The position numbers were made by a program, and so were the translations under genes. The notes under the pieces are model-generated. The model was not told the DNA's origin. It made no database searches and saw only the letters and a program-made list of their open reading frames with translations. From an uncultured bacterium (lineage in GTDB: Bacteria > Cyanobacteriota > Vampirovibrionia > Gastranaerophilales > Gastranaerophilaceae), in contig CACYCU010000160.1 of the NCBI GenBank assembly GCA_902772945.1, positions 1 through 13,217 of the forward strand: a stretch of 13,217 nt of DNA, read 5' to 3'. Shown here in pieces: positions 1 through 6,931 of this stretch. Each line of letters opens with the position of its first letter. Positions within the stretch are counted from its first letter, which is position 1.

Positions 1-281
1 CTACTGATCGTCGCCTTGGTGGTCCATTACACCGCCAACTAGCTAATCAGATGCAGACTCATCCTTGAGCACCGGAGTTTTCAAGATTAGTATTTCAACT
101 AAGCTCATATGGGGTATTAGCAGGAGTTTCCCTCTGTTGTCCCCCACTCAAGGGCAGATTCTCTACATATTACTCACCCGTCCGCCACTTTCCACTGACC
201 GAAGTCAGCTTCTCGTTCGACTTGCATGTATGAAGCACGCCGCCAGCGTTCGTCCTGAGCCAGGATCAAACTCTCCATTGT
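1..281 (-). rRNA. rrs: 16S ribosomal RNA, 5' part (partial)
   Basis: Read on the minus strand, 274-252 gives the near-universal 16S start AGAGTTTGATCCTGGCTCAG, followed by GACGAACGCTGGCGGCGTGC and ATGCAAGTCGAACG. The hallmark GTGGCGGACGGGTGAGTAA and GGCGACGATCAGTAG stretches follow. Counting back from the conserved GAGTTTGAT (E. coli position 9 onward) puts the mature 5' end near 281. The gene runs off the left edge, so only about the first 280 bases are here, and 23S and 5S would lie further left. The opening sequence looks cyanobacteria-like rather than the usual Firmicutes GATGAACGC, but a fragment this short cannot fix the taxon. The exact 5' end is by alignment only. Confidence 0.97.
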
Positions 282-298
282 CAGAAAGTTATGATTCT

Positions 299-316
299 CT
301 ACTCATTGCTGAGTAG
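299..316 (-). other. 16S leader hairpin with GNRA loop
   Basis: On the minus-strand transcript this is CTACTCA-GCAA-TGAGTAG: a perfect 7-bp stem closed by GCAA, a GNRA tetraloop. It lies 18 bases before the mature 16S 5' end. Position and form suggest a pre-rRNA processing or folding element. The usual long processing stem pairing with sequence 3' of 16S cannot be tested, because that sequence is outside the window. Confidence 0.6.
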
Positions 317-336
317 TTTCTCGCTCATTACATTTC

Positions 337-354
337 GCTAAGCTTATGCTTAAC
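337..354 (-). other. 16S leader hairpin
   Basis: The minus-strand RNA reads GTTAAGC-ATAA-GCTTAGC, a 7-bp stem with one G-U pair and a 4-base loop. It sits 20 bases upstream of the GNRA hairpin in the rRNA leader. Its role is not known, and a chance AT-rich fold is possible. Confidence 0.4.
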
Positions 355-424
355 GTGTCCTTTATCATTCGTTTTGAATTAACAAAGTATTGTGTATTCA
401 CATAATTAGTTATATGAATTTCAG

Positions 425-445
425 CTATTCTGTTGTCAAAGTACC
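425..445 (-). promoter_or_regulatory. boxA-like antitermination element of the rRNA leader
   Basis: The minus strand reads GGTACTTTGACAACAGAATAG, close to the CTTTGAAAACTGAA-type boxA found upstream of 16S in many bacteria, where NusB/NusE bind and protect rRNA transcription from Rho. It lies about 145 bases before 16S and downstream of both predicted promoters, as expected. It also contains TTGACA, so it could instead be the -35 of a third promoter, with TATAAC 19 bp further on, but that spacing is poor. Confidence 0.45.
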
Positions 446-568
446 GATTTGTTATTTTCGACCGCTTCCGATGAAGCCCTGCTACCGCAGACACAATACT
501 ATGATTGGGGTTTACTTTAAATTTGTTTCAGATGCATTATTTATTCGCTAGTGTCATCTGCATTTCTT

Positions 569-596
569 ATCTTATATCAACAATATTTTTTGTCAA
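569..596 (-). promoter_or_regulatory. rRNA promoter P2 (predicted)
   Basis: The minus strand has a perfect -35 TTGACA (596-591), a 16-bp spacer and TAAGAT (574-569) as -10. Initiation would fall near 562, giving a leader of about 280 bases before 16S. A TATAAG also overlaps but is only 14 bp from the -35. This is the inner of two tandem promoters, an arrangement common for rRNA operons. Confidence 0.55.
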
Positions 597-673
597 GCTA
601 TTTATTTTAAGTTATTTAATATTTCTTAACTATGTTGATTTTTAAGGTTCGCTGTGCTCTAGGCACATTCCCT

Positions 674-702
674 ATTCTATGTAAAAGAAATTTTAAAGTC
701 AA
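674..702 (-). promoter_or_regulatory. rRNA promoter P1 (predicted) with AT-rich UP-like region
   Basis: The minus strand carries TTGACT (702-697), exactly 17 bp, then TAGAAT (679-674), a near-consensus sigma-70-type promoter. The 30 bases upstream of the -35 (about 703-735) are runs of A and T like an UP element. Expected initiation at about 667 coincides with the first base of a short hairpin, TGTGC-CTAGA-GCACA (667-653). It is the outer of two tandem promoters driving 16S. Confidence 0.65.
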
Positions 703-910
703 GCACAATTTTTTATGTTTTTTATTAGATTTTACACAACTCGCCAAAACCTTTACATATAAGGCGTTTCGAGTTTTACAAAAATTAATATTACAGGATT
801 TTGCATATTTATCATGACTGATTTTTATATTTTTTGTTCCAGATTCATTTTTTTGAATGAGTTCATCATAATAGTTTTAGTATATCATTTATTTAAAAAG
901 GAGAGGAACA

Positions 911-1300
911 ATGAAAAAATCTATTATTATTTTAAGTTTAATGATGGCATGCTCATGCGCATGGGCTGATGGAAATGCGTTTACACCGTTAAATTTTGAA
1001 GATACGCCAATAAGAACTTCAGCCGCAACAACAACTACTACTACGGTTAATAATGCACCTGTAAAAGTAGATCAAACAGGAAATGCAAAAATGCAAAATG
1101 CAATCACTCAACTTGATAATGCTCAAATTGAAGTAAGAAACGAGTTGTTAAATATTAAGACAAAATTTGCAGACGTAGATGCAAAATACCAAACAATCAA
1201 AGCTGAGAGAAAAGCCCTTGATAAGCAAATCAGAGGTTTAGAAAGAAGAATTAACAAGATAGATAAACAAAAAGAAAATATAAGAAAAAATATGATATAA
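911..1300 (+). CDS. Small secreted coiled-coil protein, function unknown
   Basis: A 129-residue protein of a family I do not recognise. Residues 1-19 form a signal peptide: KK, a hydrophobic core, then the A-W-A cleavage site before D20. Cys14 and Cys16 lie just before that site but do not make a good lipobox, so secretion to the periplasm or outside is more likely than lipid anchoring. A Thr-rich linker (about 36-46, six Thr in a row) leads to a charged helical region (about 58-127) with heptad-like spacing, a probable coiled coil. The start is supported by AAGGAG at 898-903, 7 bp before ATG. The gene stands alone between the rRNA promoters and a terminator at 1321. The helical tail might oligomerise or bind another envelope component; that is inference. 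Confidence 0.85.
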   Translation: MKKSIIILSLMMACSCAWADGNAFTPLNFEDTPIRTSAATTTTTTVNNAPVKVDQTGNAKMQNAITQLDNAQIEVRNELLNIKTKFADVDAKYQTIKAERKALDKQIRGLERRINKIDKQKENIRKNMI

Positions 1301-1320
1301 AGAAATATCTGCGATATATA

Positions 1321-1346
1321 AAAACCACCTTTAGGGGTGGTTTTTA
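1321..1346 (+). terminator. Intrinsic terminator after the secreted coiled-coil gene
   Basis: AAAACCACC (1321-1329), a 6-base loop and GGTGGTTTT (1336-1344), followed by more T. It is 20 bases after the stop at 1300. The flanking A and T runs would let it work on both strands. Confidence 0.85.
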
Positions 1347-1383
1347 TATAATATATTTTTTTCGAAATAAGATTATCCTTCAC

Positions 1384-1414
1384 AAAAAAAGATGCCCTTA
1401 AGGCATCTTTTTTG
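1384..1414 (-). terminator. Bidirectional intrinsic terminator of the mfd-prsA operon
   Basis: GATGCC (1391-1396), a 5-base loop and GGCATC (1402-1407), with seven A on the left and seven T on the right. Read on the minus strand it lies 14 bases past the prsA stop and ends that operon. Read on the plus strand it backs up the terminator at 1321. Confidence 0.88.
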
Positions 1415-1428
1415 TATTGTAAAATTTT

Positions 1429-2574
1429 CTATTTTTTCTTTTCTGCATTTTCCTTAGCTTTTTTTGCCAAATCTTCACTGTTTTTGAATGATTCTTGAAT
1501 TCCTTTTTGAACCGTTGACGGATCGTATTCCGGATTTACATATTCAATTTTTGCTTGTTTTTTCAACGAATCTGTAAGTTTATCAATCAATTCAAGTTGT
1601 TTTTGGTTTTCTAAATAACCTTTAATGTCATTTTGAACTTTTTCATATGGGTCTGTACCCGCTGTAGCTCTATCTGTAACCATGATAATATGATATCCGT
1701 ATTGAGATTTTACAATCTTGTCATGGATTGTATTTGGTTTGGTTGAAAAAGCTGCTTTAGAAAACTCTGGAACCATTTCTTCGGCCGCAAAGAACCCTAA
1801 ATCACCGCCTTTAACAGCAGAGGTTGGATCTTCAGAATTTTCTTTTGCTAATTTAGCAAATTGAGAAGGATCATTCTTTAATTCTGCAAATAATTGGTTT
1901 GCCTTTGCTTCTTTTGCTTTCATTTCTTCTGCAACTTTTGCTTTTACAGCCGCATCGTCAAGAGATTTGTTCTTTTCATCTGATTTTATAATTTCTGTAA
2001 TTTCTTCAGGATTTACTGAAATTAAGATGTGAGAAGCTCTTACTCTTTCTGGATGTTTGAATTTATTAATATTTTTGTTATAAAAATCTTTTGCTTCCGC
2101 ATCAGATACGCTTGAAGAACCAAGTTCTTTAGCAAGTTTTTTCATCTTAACTTCATTTTTTAAATCATCTTTAAATTGAGCAGATGAAATGTTGTTTTGT
2201 TTCAAAATATTGTCTAATTGTTCTTTTGAACCAAGTTTATCAACGATTTCTTTTATAGCGTTGTCAACATCTTCATTTGTAACTTTGATTCCGCGTTTTG
2301 CAATTTCTTGGTCAAGAAGAGATTTAATAATCAATTCATTAATAACTCTTTCTTTTATCAAAAGATACATAAAATTGTTTTTATCATTTTTTATATCAAT
2401 ACCCAAAGCCTTCATCATGCCGTTATTAGCTTGTTTGTCAAACATTTCATCAAATTGTCCTTGGGTAATTTTATCATTATTAACTTTAATAATTGCTTCT
2501 CCGGATTTAAGTCCGCAGCCGGCAAATAATACCGCAGAAACTGCGAGTGTTGCTAGTAATTTTTTCCCTCTCAT
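1429..2574 (-). CDS. prsA: PrsA/SurA-like peptidyl-prolyl isomerase lipoprotein
   Basis: A 381-residue extracytoplasmic foldase. The signal peptide ends in the lipobox LFAGC, giving lipid-modified Cys20. Residues 30-170 look like a SurA_N/trigger-factor-type chaperone domain. Residues 178-301 are a parvulin rotamase domain: RASHILIS, then FAKLAKENSEDP, KGGDLGFF, MVPEF, AFS and SQYGYHIIMV. About 30 charged residues (about 192-222) are inserted after the HILI strand, making this parvulin domain longer than the minimal one. The C-terminal tail (about 340-381) is Lys-rich. It would catalyse prolyl cis-trans isomerisation and hold exported proteins unfolded outside the membrane. AGGAG (2585-2581) lies 6 bp before ATG, in the 13-bp gap after mfd, so the two are co-transcribed. 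The mfd-prsA order is familiar from Clostridia. Confidence 0.92.
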   Translation of the reverse strand: MRGKKLLATLAVSAVLFAGCGLKSGEAIIKVNNDKITQGQFDEMFDKQANNGMMKALGIDIKNDKNNFMYLLIKERVINELIIKSLLDQEIAKRGIKVTNEDVDNAIKEIVDKLGSKEQLDNILKQNNISSAQFKDDLKNEVKMKKLAKELGSSSVSDAEAKDFYNKNINKFKHPERVRASHILISVNPEEITEIIKSDEKNKSLDDAAVKAKVAEEMKAKEAKANQLFAELKNDPSQFAKLAKENSEDPTSAVKGGDLGFFAAEEMVPEFSKAAFSTKPNTIHDKIVKSQYGYHIIMVTDRATAGTDPYEKVQNDIKGYLENQKQLELIDKLTDSLKKQAKIEYVNPEYDPSTVQKGIQESFKNSEDLAKKAKENAEKKK

Positions 2575-2587
2575 TTTTTACTCCTTT

Positions 2588-5500
2588 TTAAGCTTTATAA
2601 TCATTAATTGTCTTGTTTATATAATAAAACAAATCTGTTAAAATGTTAAATACTTCTTCAAAGTTTAGGTAAGAATTATTTAATAAAAGTATAGAATTGC
2701 CGTCAGTACAAGATTTTGGCGCAATTGTAAATTTAATTTTACGTAAAATTTCTCCGGGTAGTGTCCTTTGAATCATTTTCCATTCCGGTTGTGTAAATGG
2801 TGTATAAATCCTGATGTTGTCTTGAGTTTCTCTTATTAACGAAACTTTTACTGTTGTTGCGGATAGTCTTAGTTTGATTAATTTTATTAAATTTTCAACA
2901 CTTTGAGGCGGACGTGCAAAGCGGTCTTTCCACTCCTCTGTTATATAATCCAATTCGATATCGGATTTTACATCCGCAAGTCGTTTATACTCTATCATCT
3001 TTTGTTCTTTCGAACCTACCCATTCATCGGGAATAAATGCAGTAACATTTATATCTATTATTGCAGGATTTGTTTTATCAACAGTTTCCCCCTGAAGTTC
3101 TTGAACGGTTTCTTCCAGCAATTGGCAGTATGTATCAAAGCCTACATTTACCATATGACCATGCTGTTTTGTACCAAGGATATTACCAACTCCTCTGATT
3201 TCAACATCACGCATAGCAATTTGATAACCGCTTCCCAGAGTTGTAAATTCTTTTATAGCCTTTAATCTCTGCATTGCGTCATGAGTAATCTCTTTAGATT
3301 TTGTATAGAAACAGTAACAGTATGCTTGCCTTTGAGATCTGCCGACACGTCCTCTAAGCTGATACAATTGCGCAAGTCCGAATTTGTCAGCGTTATGGAT
3401 AATCATTGTATTAGCGTTTGGAATGTCAATACCGTTTTCAATAATTGTTGTAGCAAGCAGGACATCATACTCTTGGTTTGCAAAATCAATTATAACTTTT
3501 TCTAAAACTTTTTCATCCATTTGGCCATGACCGATTGCAATTCTGGCATTTGGAACAAGTTTTTGCAGCTGCATTTTAAATTCGTCAATAGTTTCTACTC
3601 GATTATACAAATAAAAAACCTGCCCTTCCCTATCAAGTTCATGGATAATAGCATTTTTGACCATATTTTCATTCCACTCACCGACATAAGTACGAATAGG
3701 AAGTCTGTTTTTAGGTGGGGTGTTTATTATTGACATGTCTTTTATGCCGGAAAGCGACATATAAAGAGTTCTTGGGATTGGAGTTGCAGACATTGTTATT
3801 ATGTCTATGTTTTCCCGTAATTGTTTCAATTTTTCTTTATGTCTGACACCAAATCTGTGTTCTTCATCAATTACAAGCAGTCCCAAATCTTTAAATACTA
3901 TTCCGTTCTGCAATAGCCTGTGTGTTCCTACAACAACATCGCATTCTCCTGTTGCGAGATGTTTTAGGGTTTCCTTTTGCTCTTTTTGAGAACGAAAACG
4001 GGATAAAAGTTCCACATTAACTCCAAAAGGTTTAAACCTTTCTGAAATAGTTTGAAAATGCTGAAATGCTAAAATTGTTGTCGGGACAACAACAGCAACC
4101 TGTTTGCCTGATGTTACGGCCTTGAATATACCACGCATTGCAACTTCTGTTTTTCCAAAACCTACATCGCCGCATATAAGTCTATCCATTGGCTGTTCAC
4201 TTTCCATATCGGCTTTAACATCATTTATTGCTTTCATTTGATCCGGAGTTTCCGTGTATTCAAAGGCTTCTTCCATTTCAACCTGCCAAGTAGTATCCGG
4301 AAGAAACTGTATACCTTTTTGCATTTTTCGTTTTGCATAAAGCCTTAAAAGATCATAAGCTACTTGTTCGACTTCTTTTTTGACTCTTGTTTTTGTACTT
4401 TCCCAATCTTTTCCGCCCATTCTTGAGAGTTTTGGTTTTATAGTTCCCGAACCTCTATATCGAACAAGAAGGTTTATTTGCTCTGCTGGGATATGTAGTC
4501 TATCTTTGTTTGCATACTCTATTGTGAGATAATCCTTTAGTTGTCCGTCTATCTCTTGTTTTGACAGCCCTATATATATTCCGACGCCGTGAATACTGTG
4601 AACAACGTATTCTCCTTCTTTTATGTCATTTATGCTTTCTATATATTCGGGTTTTTCTTTATAATAAGAACGTTTTGTTGCAGTGACTTCTTTGGATCTT
4701 TTGTTAAACAGTTCCCTGTCTGTCAAAATAATTGTTTTAAAATCTTCAAGAATTGAGCCTGAAGCAGAGATGTTTTCATTGTATTCAACATCAAAAATTT
4801 CTTTTTCCGCCAAAATCTCTTTTACCCTATCCGGATAATCTGTTGCTATTATAAATTTGTAGTCTGATTTTTGATAAATAAATTGGGCAATATTATCAAG
4901 TCTTGCTCCAAAGTTTTGTACAGGTTGTGAGTCAAATTCAATAATATTTTGAGATTGTTCAACTTGTTCAGAATGTTCAAATATATTGTTATCGATAAAA
5001 TTGTTTAAACCAACTTTTACAAATCCTGCTATCTCATTAATAAATTCTTCGTATGTATAGTGATTACGCCCTTTTATTTTTGCGTTCATTTCAAGTTTCA
5101 GGTTTTCTTGAAGCTGTTCTTCATAATTTTTATCTGTAAATTCATATTTTGAATAGATTTCCGAAGTTTCATCAAGAACAATAATGTAATCTTTTAAATA
5201 ATGTAATATACTTACTAAATCTTGATTTAAATGATTTTGATAAATTTCAATTCCTTCAAAATATCCGTCTTCATCTTCGTGTTTTATTTCATTAGGAATA
5301 CCTTTTTCAAGAGTAAATTTATATACAGGCATAATTGTTGCAAATTTTAATTTTTCAATAGATTTTTGAGTTTCATTATTAAAACTTCTTATATCAACGA
5401 TTTCATCTCCCCAAAGTTCTATTCTCACAGGGTGTTTGTCCAGAGAAAAAAAGTCAATAATATCCCCTCTTATACTAAATTCTCCGATATCACTTACCAT

Positions 5501-5977
5501 TGTTGAACGCTTATAGCCCAAATCAACAAAATTTTGTGCAATTTTTTTGAGATCTATTTCGTCACCGATTTTTAGTGAAATTGTATTTTTTTTATAAAAA
5601 CTTTCTTTCGGAAATTTTTCCAATAAAACTTTTACCGGAGCAATAACAATTTGGGGCTTTTCTTTCAAAATCCTAACTTGTTCAGCATAATCGTATCTGT
5701 TTGGAGAAACTGCTTCATACATAGAGATATTTTGAAATGGTATAATTTCCGCATTTTCTTTGAAAGCTTTTTCCAAATCGTTTTGATATCTGAGAGCATT
5801 TTGTTCTGTTGAGGTTATAAACAGAATTTTTTTATCTGTTATTTTTTTGATTTTTGTTATTAAAAAAAGTCTTAAGATTGTTGTTAAACCCGTAACAGCA
5901 AACGAAAAAGACCTTGCCAGATTTTTTTCAAACAAAGAATAATTAGGGTTGTTTTCCGGAACTTCTATCTTAAACAT
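2588..5977 (-). CDS. mfd: Transcription-repair coupling factor Mfd
   Basis: A full-length 1129-residue Mfd (E. coli 1148). It is a double-stranded-DNA translocase that pushes stalled RNA polymerase off damaged DNA and recruits UvrA. The UvrB-like N-terminal region (about 1-340) has only a degenerate nucleotide site. The RNA-polymerase-interacting CarD-like domain (about 452-515) includes YVVHSIHGVGIY. Helicase motifs follow: Walker A GDVGFGKT (about 603-610), DEEH (704-707), SATPIPRTL (about 728) and QLRGRVGRSQRQAY (about 872). The C-terminal TRCF domain (about 970-1070) is present. No truncation or missing motif was seen. The start has no Shine-Dalgarno. TGATATAAT ends 6 bp before ATG, so transcription should begin at the A of ATG. 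It is the first gene of the mfd-prsA operon and is divergent from the rgpF-like gene. Confidence 0.98.
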   Translation of the reverse strand: MFKIEVPENNPNYSLFEKNLARSFSFAVTGLTTILRLFLITKIKKITDKKILFITSTEQNALRYQNDLEKAFKENAEIIPFQNISMYEAVSPNRYDYAEQVRILKEKPQIVIAPVKVLLEKFPKESFYKKNTISLKIGDEIDLKKIAQNFVDLGYKRSTMVSDIGEFSIRGDIIDFFSLDKHPVRIELWGDEIVDIRSFNNETQKSIEKLKFATIMPVYKFTLEKGIPNEIKHEDEDGYFEGIEIYQNHLNQDLVSILHYLKDYIIVLDETSEIYSKYEFTDKNYEEQLQENLKLEMNAKIKGRNHYTYEEFINEIAGFVKVGLNNFIDNNIFEHSEQVEQSQNIIEFDSQPVQNFGARLDNIAQFIYQKSDYKFIIATDYPDRVKEILAEKEIFDVEYNENISASGSILEDFKTIILTDRELFNKRSKEVTATKRSYYKEKPEYIESINDIKEGEYVVHSIHGVGIYIGLSKQEIDGQLKDYLTIEYANKDRLHIPAEQINLLVRYRGSGTIKPKLSRMGGKDWESTKTRVKKEVEQVAYDLLRLYAKRKMQKGIQFLPDTTWQVEMEEAFEYTETPDQMKAINDVKADMESEQPMDRLICGDVGFGKTEVAMRGIFKAVTSGKQVAVVVPTTILAFQHFQTISERFKPFGVNVELLSRFRSQKEQKETLKHLATGECDVVVGTHRLLQNGIVFKDLGLLVIDEEHRFGVRHKEKLKQLRENIDIITMSATPIPRTLYMSLSGIKDMSIINTPPKNRLPIRTYVGEWNENMVKNAIIHELDREGQVFYLYNRVETIDEFKMQLQKLVPNARIAIGHGQMDEKVLEKVIIDFANQEYDVLLATTIIENGIDIPNANTMIIHNADKFGLAQLYQLRGRVGRSQRQAYCYCFYTKSKEITHDAMQRLKAIKEFTTLGSGYQIAMRDVEIRGVGNILGTKQHGHMVNVGFDTYCQLLEETVQELQGETVDKTNPAIIDINVTAFIPDEWVGSKEQKMIEYKRLADVKSDIELDYITEEWKDRFARPPQSVENLIKLIKLRLSATTVKVSLIRETQDNIRIYTPFTQPEWKMIQRTLPGEILRKIKFTIAPKSCTDGNSILLLNNSYLNFEEVFNILTDLFYYINKTINDYKA

Positions 5978-5983
5978 AGTAAA

Positions 5984-5992
5984 ATTATATCA
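5984..5992 (-). promoter_or_regulatory. Extended -10 promoter of mfd, predicted leaderless
   Basis: On the minus strand 5992-5984 reads TGATATAAT, a perfect extended -10 (TGN plus TATAAT). Six bases (TTTACT) separate it from the mfd ATG at 5977, so the usual initiation distance falls on the A of ATG. No -35-like hexamer stands 16-18 bp upstream, which extended -10 promoters can lack. No ribosome-binding site is present. Confidence 0.7.
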
Positions 5993-5998
5993 TAATTA

Positions 5999-6007
5999 TG
6001 CTATAAT
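5999..6007 (+). promoter_or_regulatory. Extended -10 promoter of the rgpF-like gene, predicted leaderless
   Basis: TGCTATAAT, a perfect extended -10, ends 6 bases (TTTCAT) before the ATG at 6014, again placing initiation on the start codon. It stands 9 bp from the oppositely facing mfd -10, so RNA polymerase should not be able to open both at once. Confidence 0.7.
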
Positions 6008-6013
6008 TTTCAT

Positions 6014-6931
6014 ATGAAAAGAGCGGTTGTTTTTGCACATTACGATAAGCAAAATATAGTAGATGATTATGTTATATATTATTTAAAAGCATTAAAAGAA
6101 ATTGCATCTGATATTGTTTTTGTTTCGTGCAATCCTATAGAAAATAAAAATGCTCTTAATGGTTTGGTTTCAAAAATAATTGATGAACACCATGAGGAGT
6201 ACGATTTTGGCTCGTATAAAAGAGGATATTTTTATTTGAGAAAAAATTTAGACGACTATGATGAATTGATTTTCGCAAACGATAGTTGTTTTGGACCTTT
6301 TTATCCTTTATCTAAAATTTTTGAAGAAATGGGTAAACGAGATTGTGATTTTTGGGGAATTTCAAAAAATAATTTTGGTTATAAAAAGTCGGTTAGAAGA
6401 TTTATTGTATGGCGTCCTCATGTACAAAGTTATTTTTTAGTTTTAAAGAAAAATGTAATAAAATCGCCAGTTTTTGATAATTTTATGAATTCAATAAAAC
6501 ATGAAGACGACAAACGTATTGTTGTATCAAATTATGAAATAGGTTTGTCAGAAATTCTAAAAGAAAATGGATTTAGGTATGAAGTCTTTGTAAATGCTTA
6601 TGGAAGGATTAATAATATAACTATTTTAAAATGGCGTCAGATTATTTTGAAACATAAAATGCCATTTATTAAATGTTCTCTACCGAGATTAGTAAATAAA
6701 AGTTCTACAACTGTTGAAGGTTATCAGGATATTATAAAACAAGTTTCGGATTATCCGGTTGAACTTATTGAAAATAATGTATTAAGAACTCAAGAAATCA
6801 AAAACGGAAGGCATACAAGTCCGATTTTTATAAAAAGATTGTTTTTTGATATTTTGGCTGAAATGCCCTTTTTTGTCAGAAAATTTGCTGCATTATTTAT
6901 TAGTAAATTTTTACCTTTTATTAGAGATTAA
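6014..6931 (+). CDS. RgpF-like rhamnan synthesis protein (polysaccharide biosynthesis)
   Basis: A 305-residue protein with the signature of the rhamnan synthesis F family: FAHYDKQN at 7-14, DDYVIYYL at 17-24, VFVSCN, YDFGSYKRGY at 63-72, ANDSCFGPFYPL at 88-99, then DFWGISKN and YFLVLKK. The family comprises glycosyltransferase-like proteins that act on rhamnose-rich or other cell-wall and capsular glycans at the inner face of the membrane. The exact sugar and linkage cannot be read here. A hydrophobic and basic C-terminal stretch (about 268-303) could attach it to the membrane. ATG is chosen because it directly follows the predicted promoter. There is no Shine-Dalgarno. Its last 21 bp overlap the end of the glycosyltransferase on the other strand, a likely partner in the same surface-glycan pathway. 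Confidence 0.85.
   Translation: MKRAVVFAHYDKQNIVDDYVIYYLKALKEIASDIVFVSCNPIENKNALNGLVSKIIDEHHEEYDFGSYKRGYFYLRKNLDDYDELIFANDSCFGPFYPLSKIFEEMGKRDCDFWGISKNNFGYKKSVRRFIVWRPHVQSYFLVLKKNVIKSPVFDNFMNSIKHEDDKRIVVSNYEIGLSEILKENGFRYEVFVNAYGRINNITILKWRQIILKHKMPFIKCSLPRLVNKSSTTVEGYQDIIKQVSDYPVELIENNVLRTQEIKNGRHTSPIFIKRLFFDILAEMPFFVRKFAALFISKFLPFIRD

Larger units (their letters stand above)
282..910. other. Intergenic region: rRNA leader and promoters, then upstream region of the next gene
   Basis: This 629-base stretch holds no convincing protein gene. From 702 leftward it serves the rRNA operon on the minus strand: two promoters, a boxA-like element and two hairpins. From about 780 rightward it is the upstream region of the gene at 911. 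An imperfect inverted repeat (738-775) separates the halves. TTCA/TGAA repeats lie at 843-865 (ATTCA, TTTTTT, TGAAT, GAG, TTCAT). No clear sigma-70 promoter for the 911 gene could be chosen in the very AT-rich sequence. Confidence 0.6.

Noticed and set aside
65..316. Plus-strand open frame of 83 codons
   Set aside because: It lies across the antisense of the 16S rRNA 5' end and its leader; no protein signal.
434..439. TTGACA as the -35 of a third rRNA promoter
   Set aside because: The best -10 (TATAAC) is 19 bp away, and the surrounding sequence fits a boxA element better.
303..494. Minus-strand open frame of 63 codons
   Set aside because: It falls within the rRNA leader between the predicted promoters and 16S and has no ribosome-binding site.
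632..817. Plus-strand open frame of 61 codons
   Set aside because: It covers the rRNA P1 promoter, has no Shine-Dalgarno before its ATG and a low-complexity composition.
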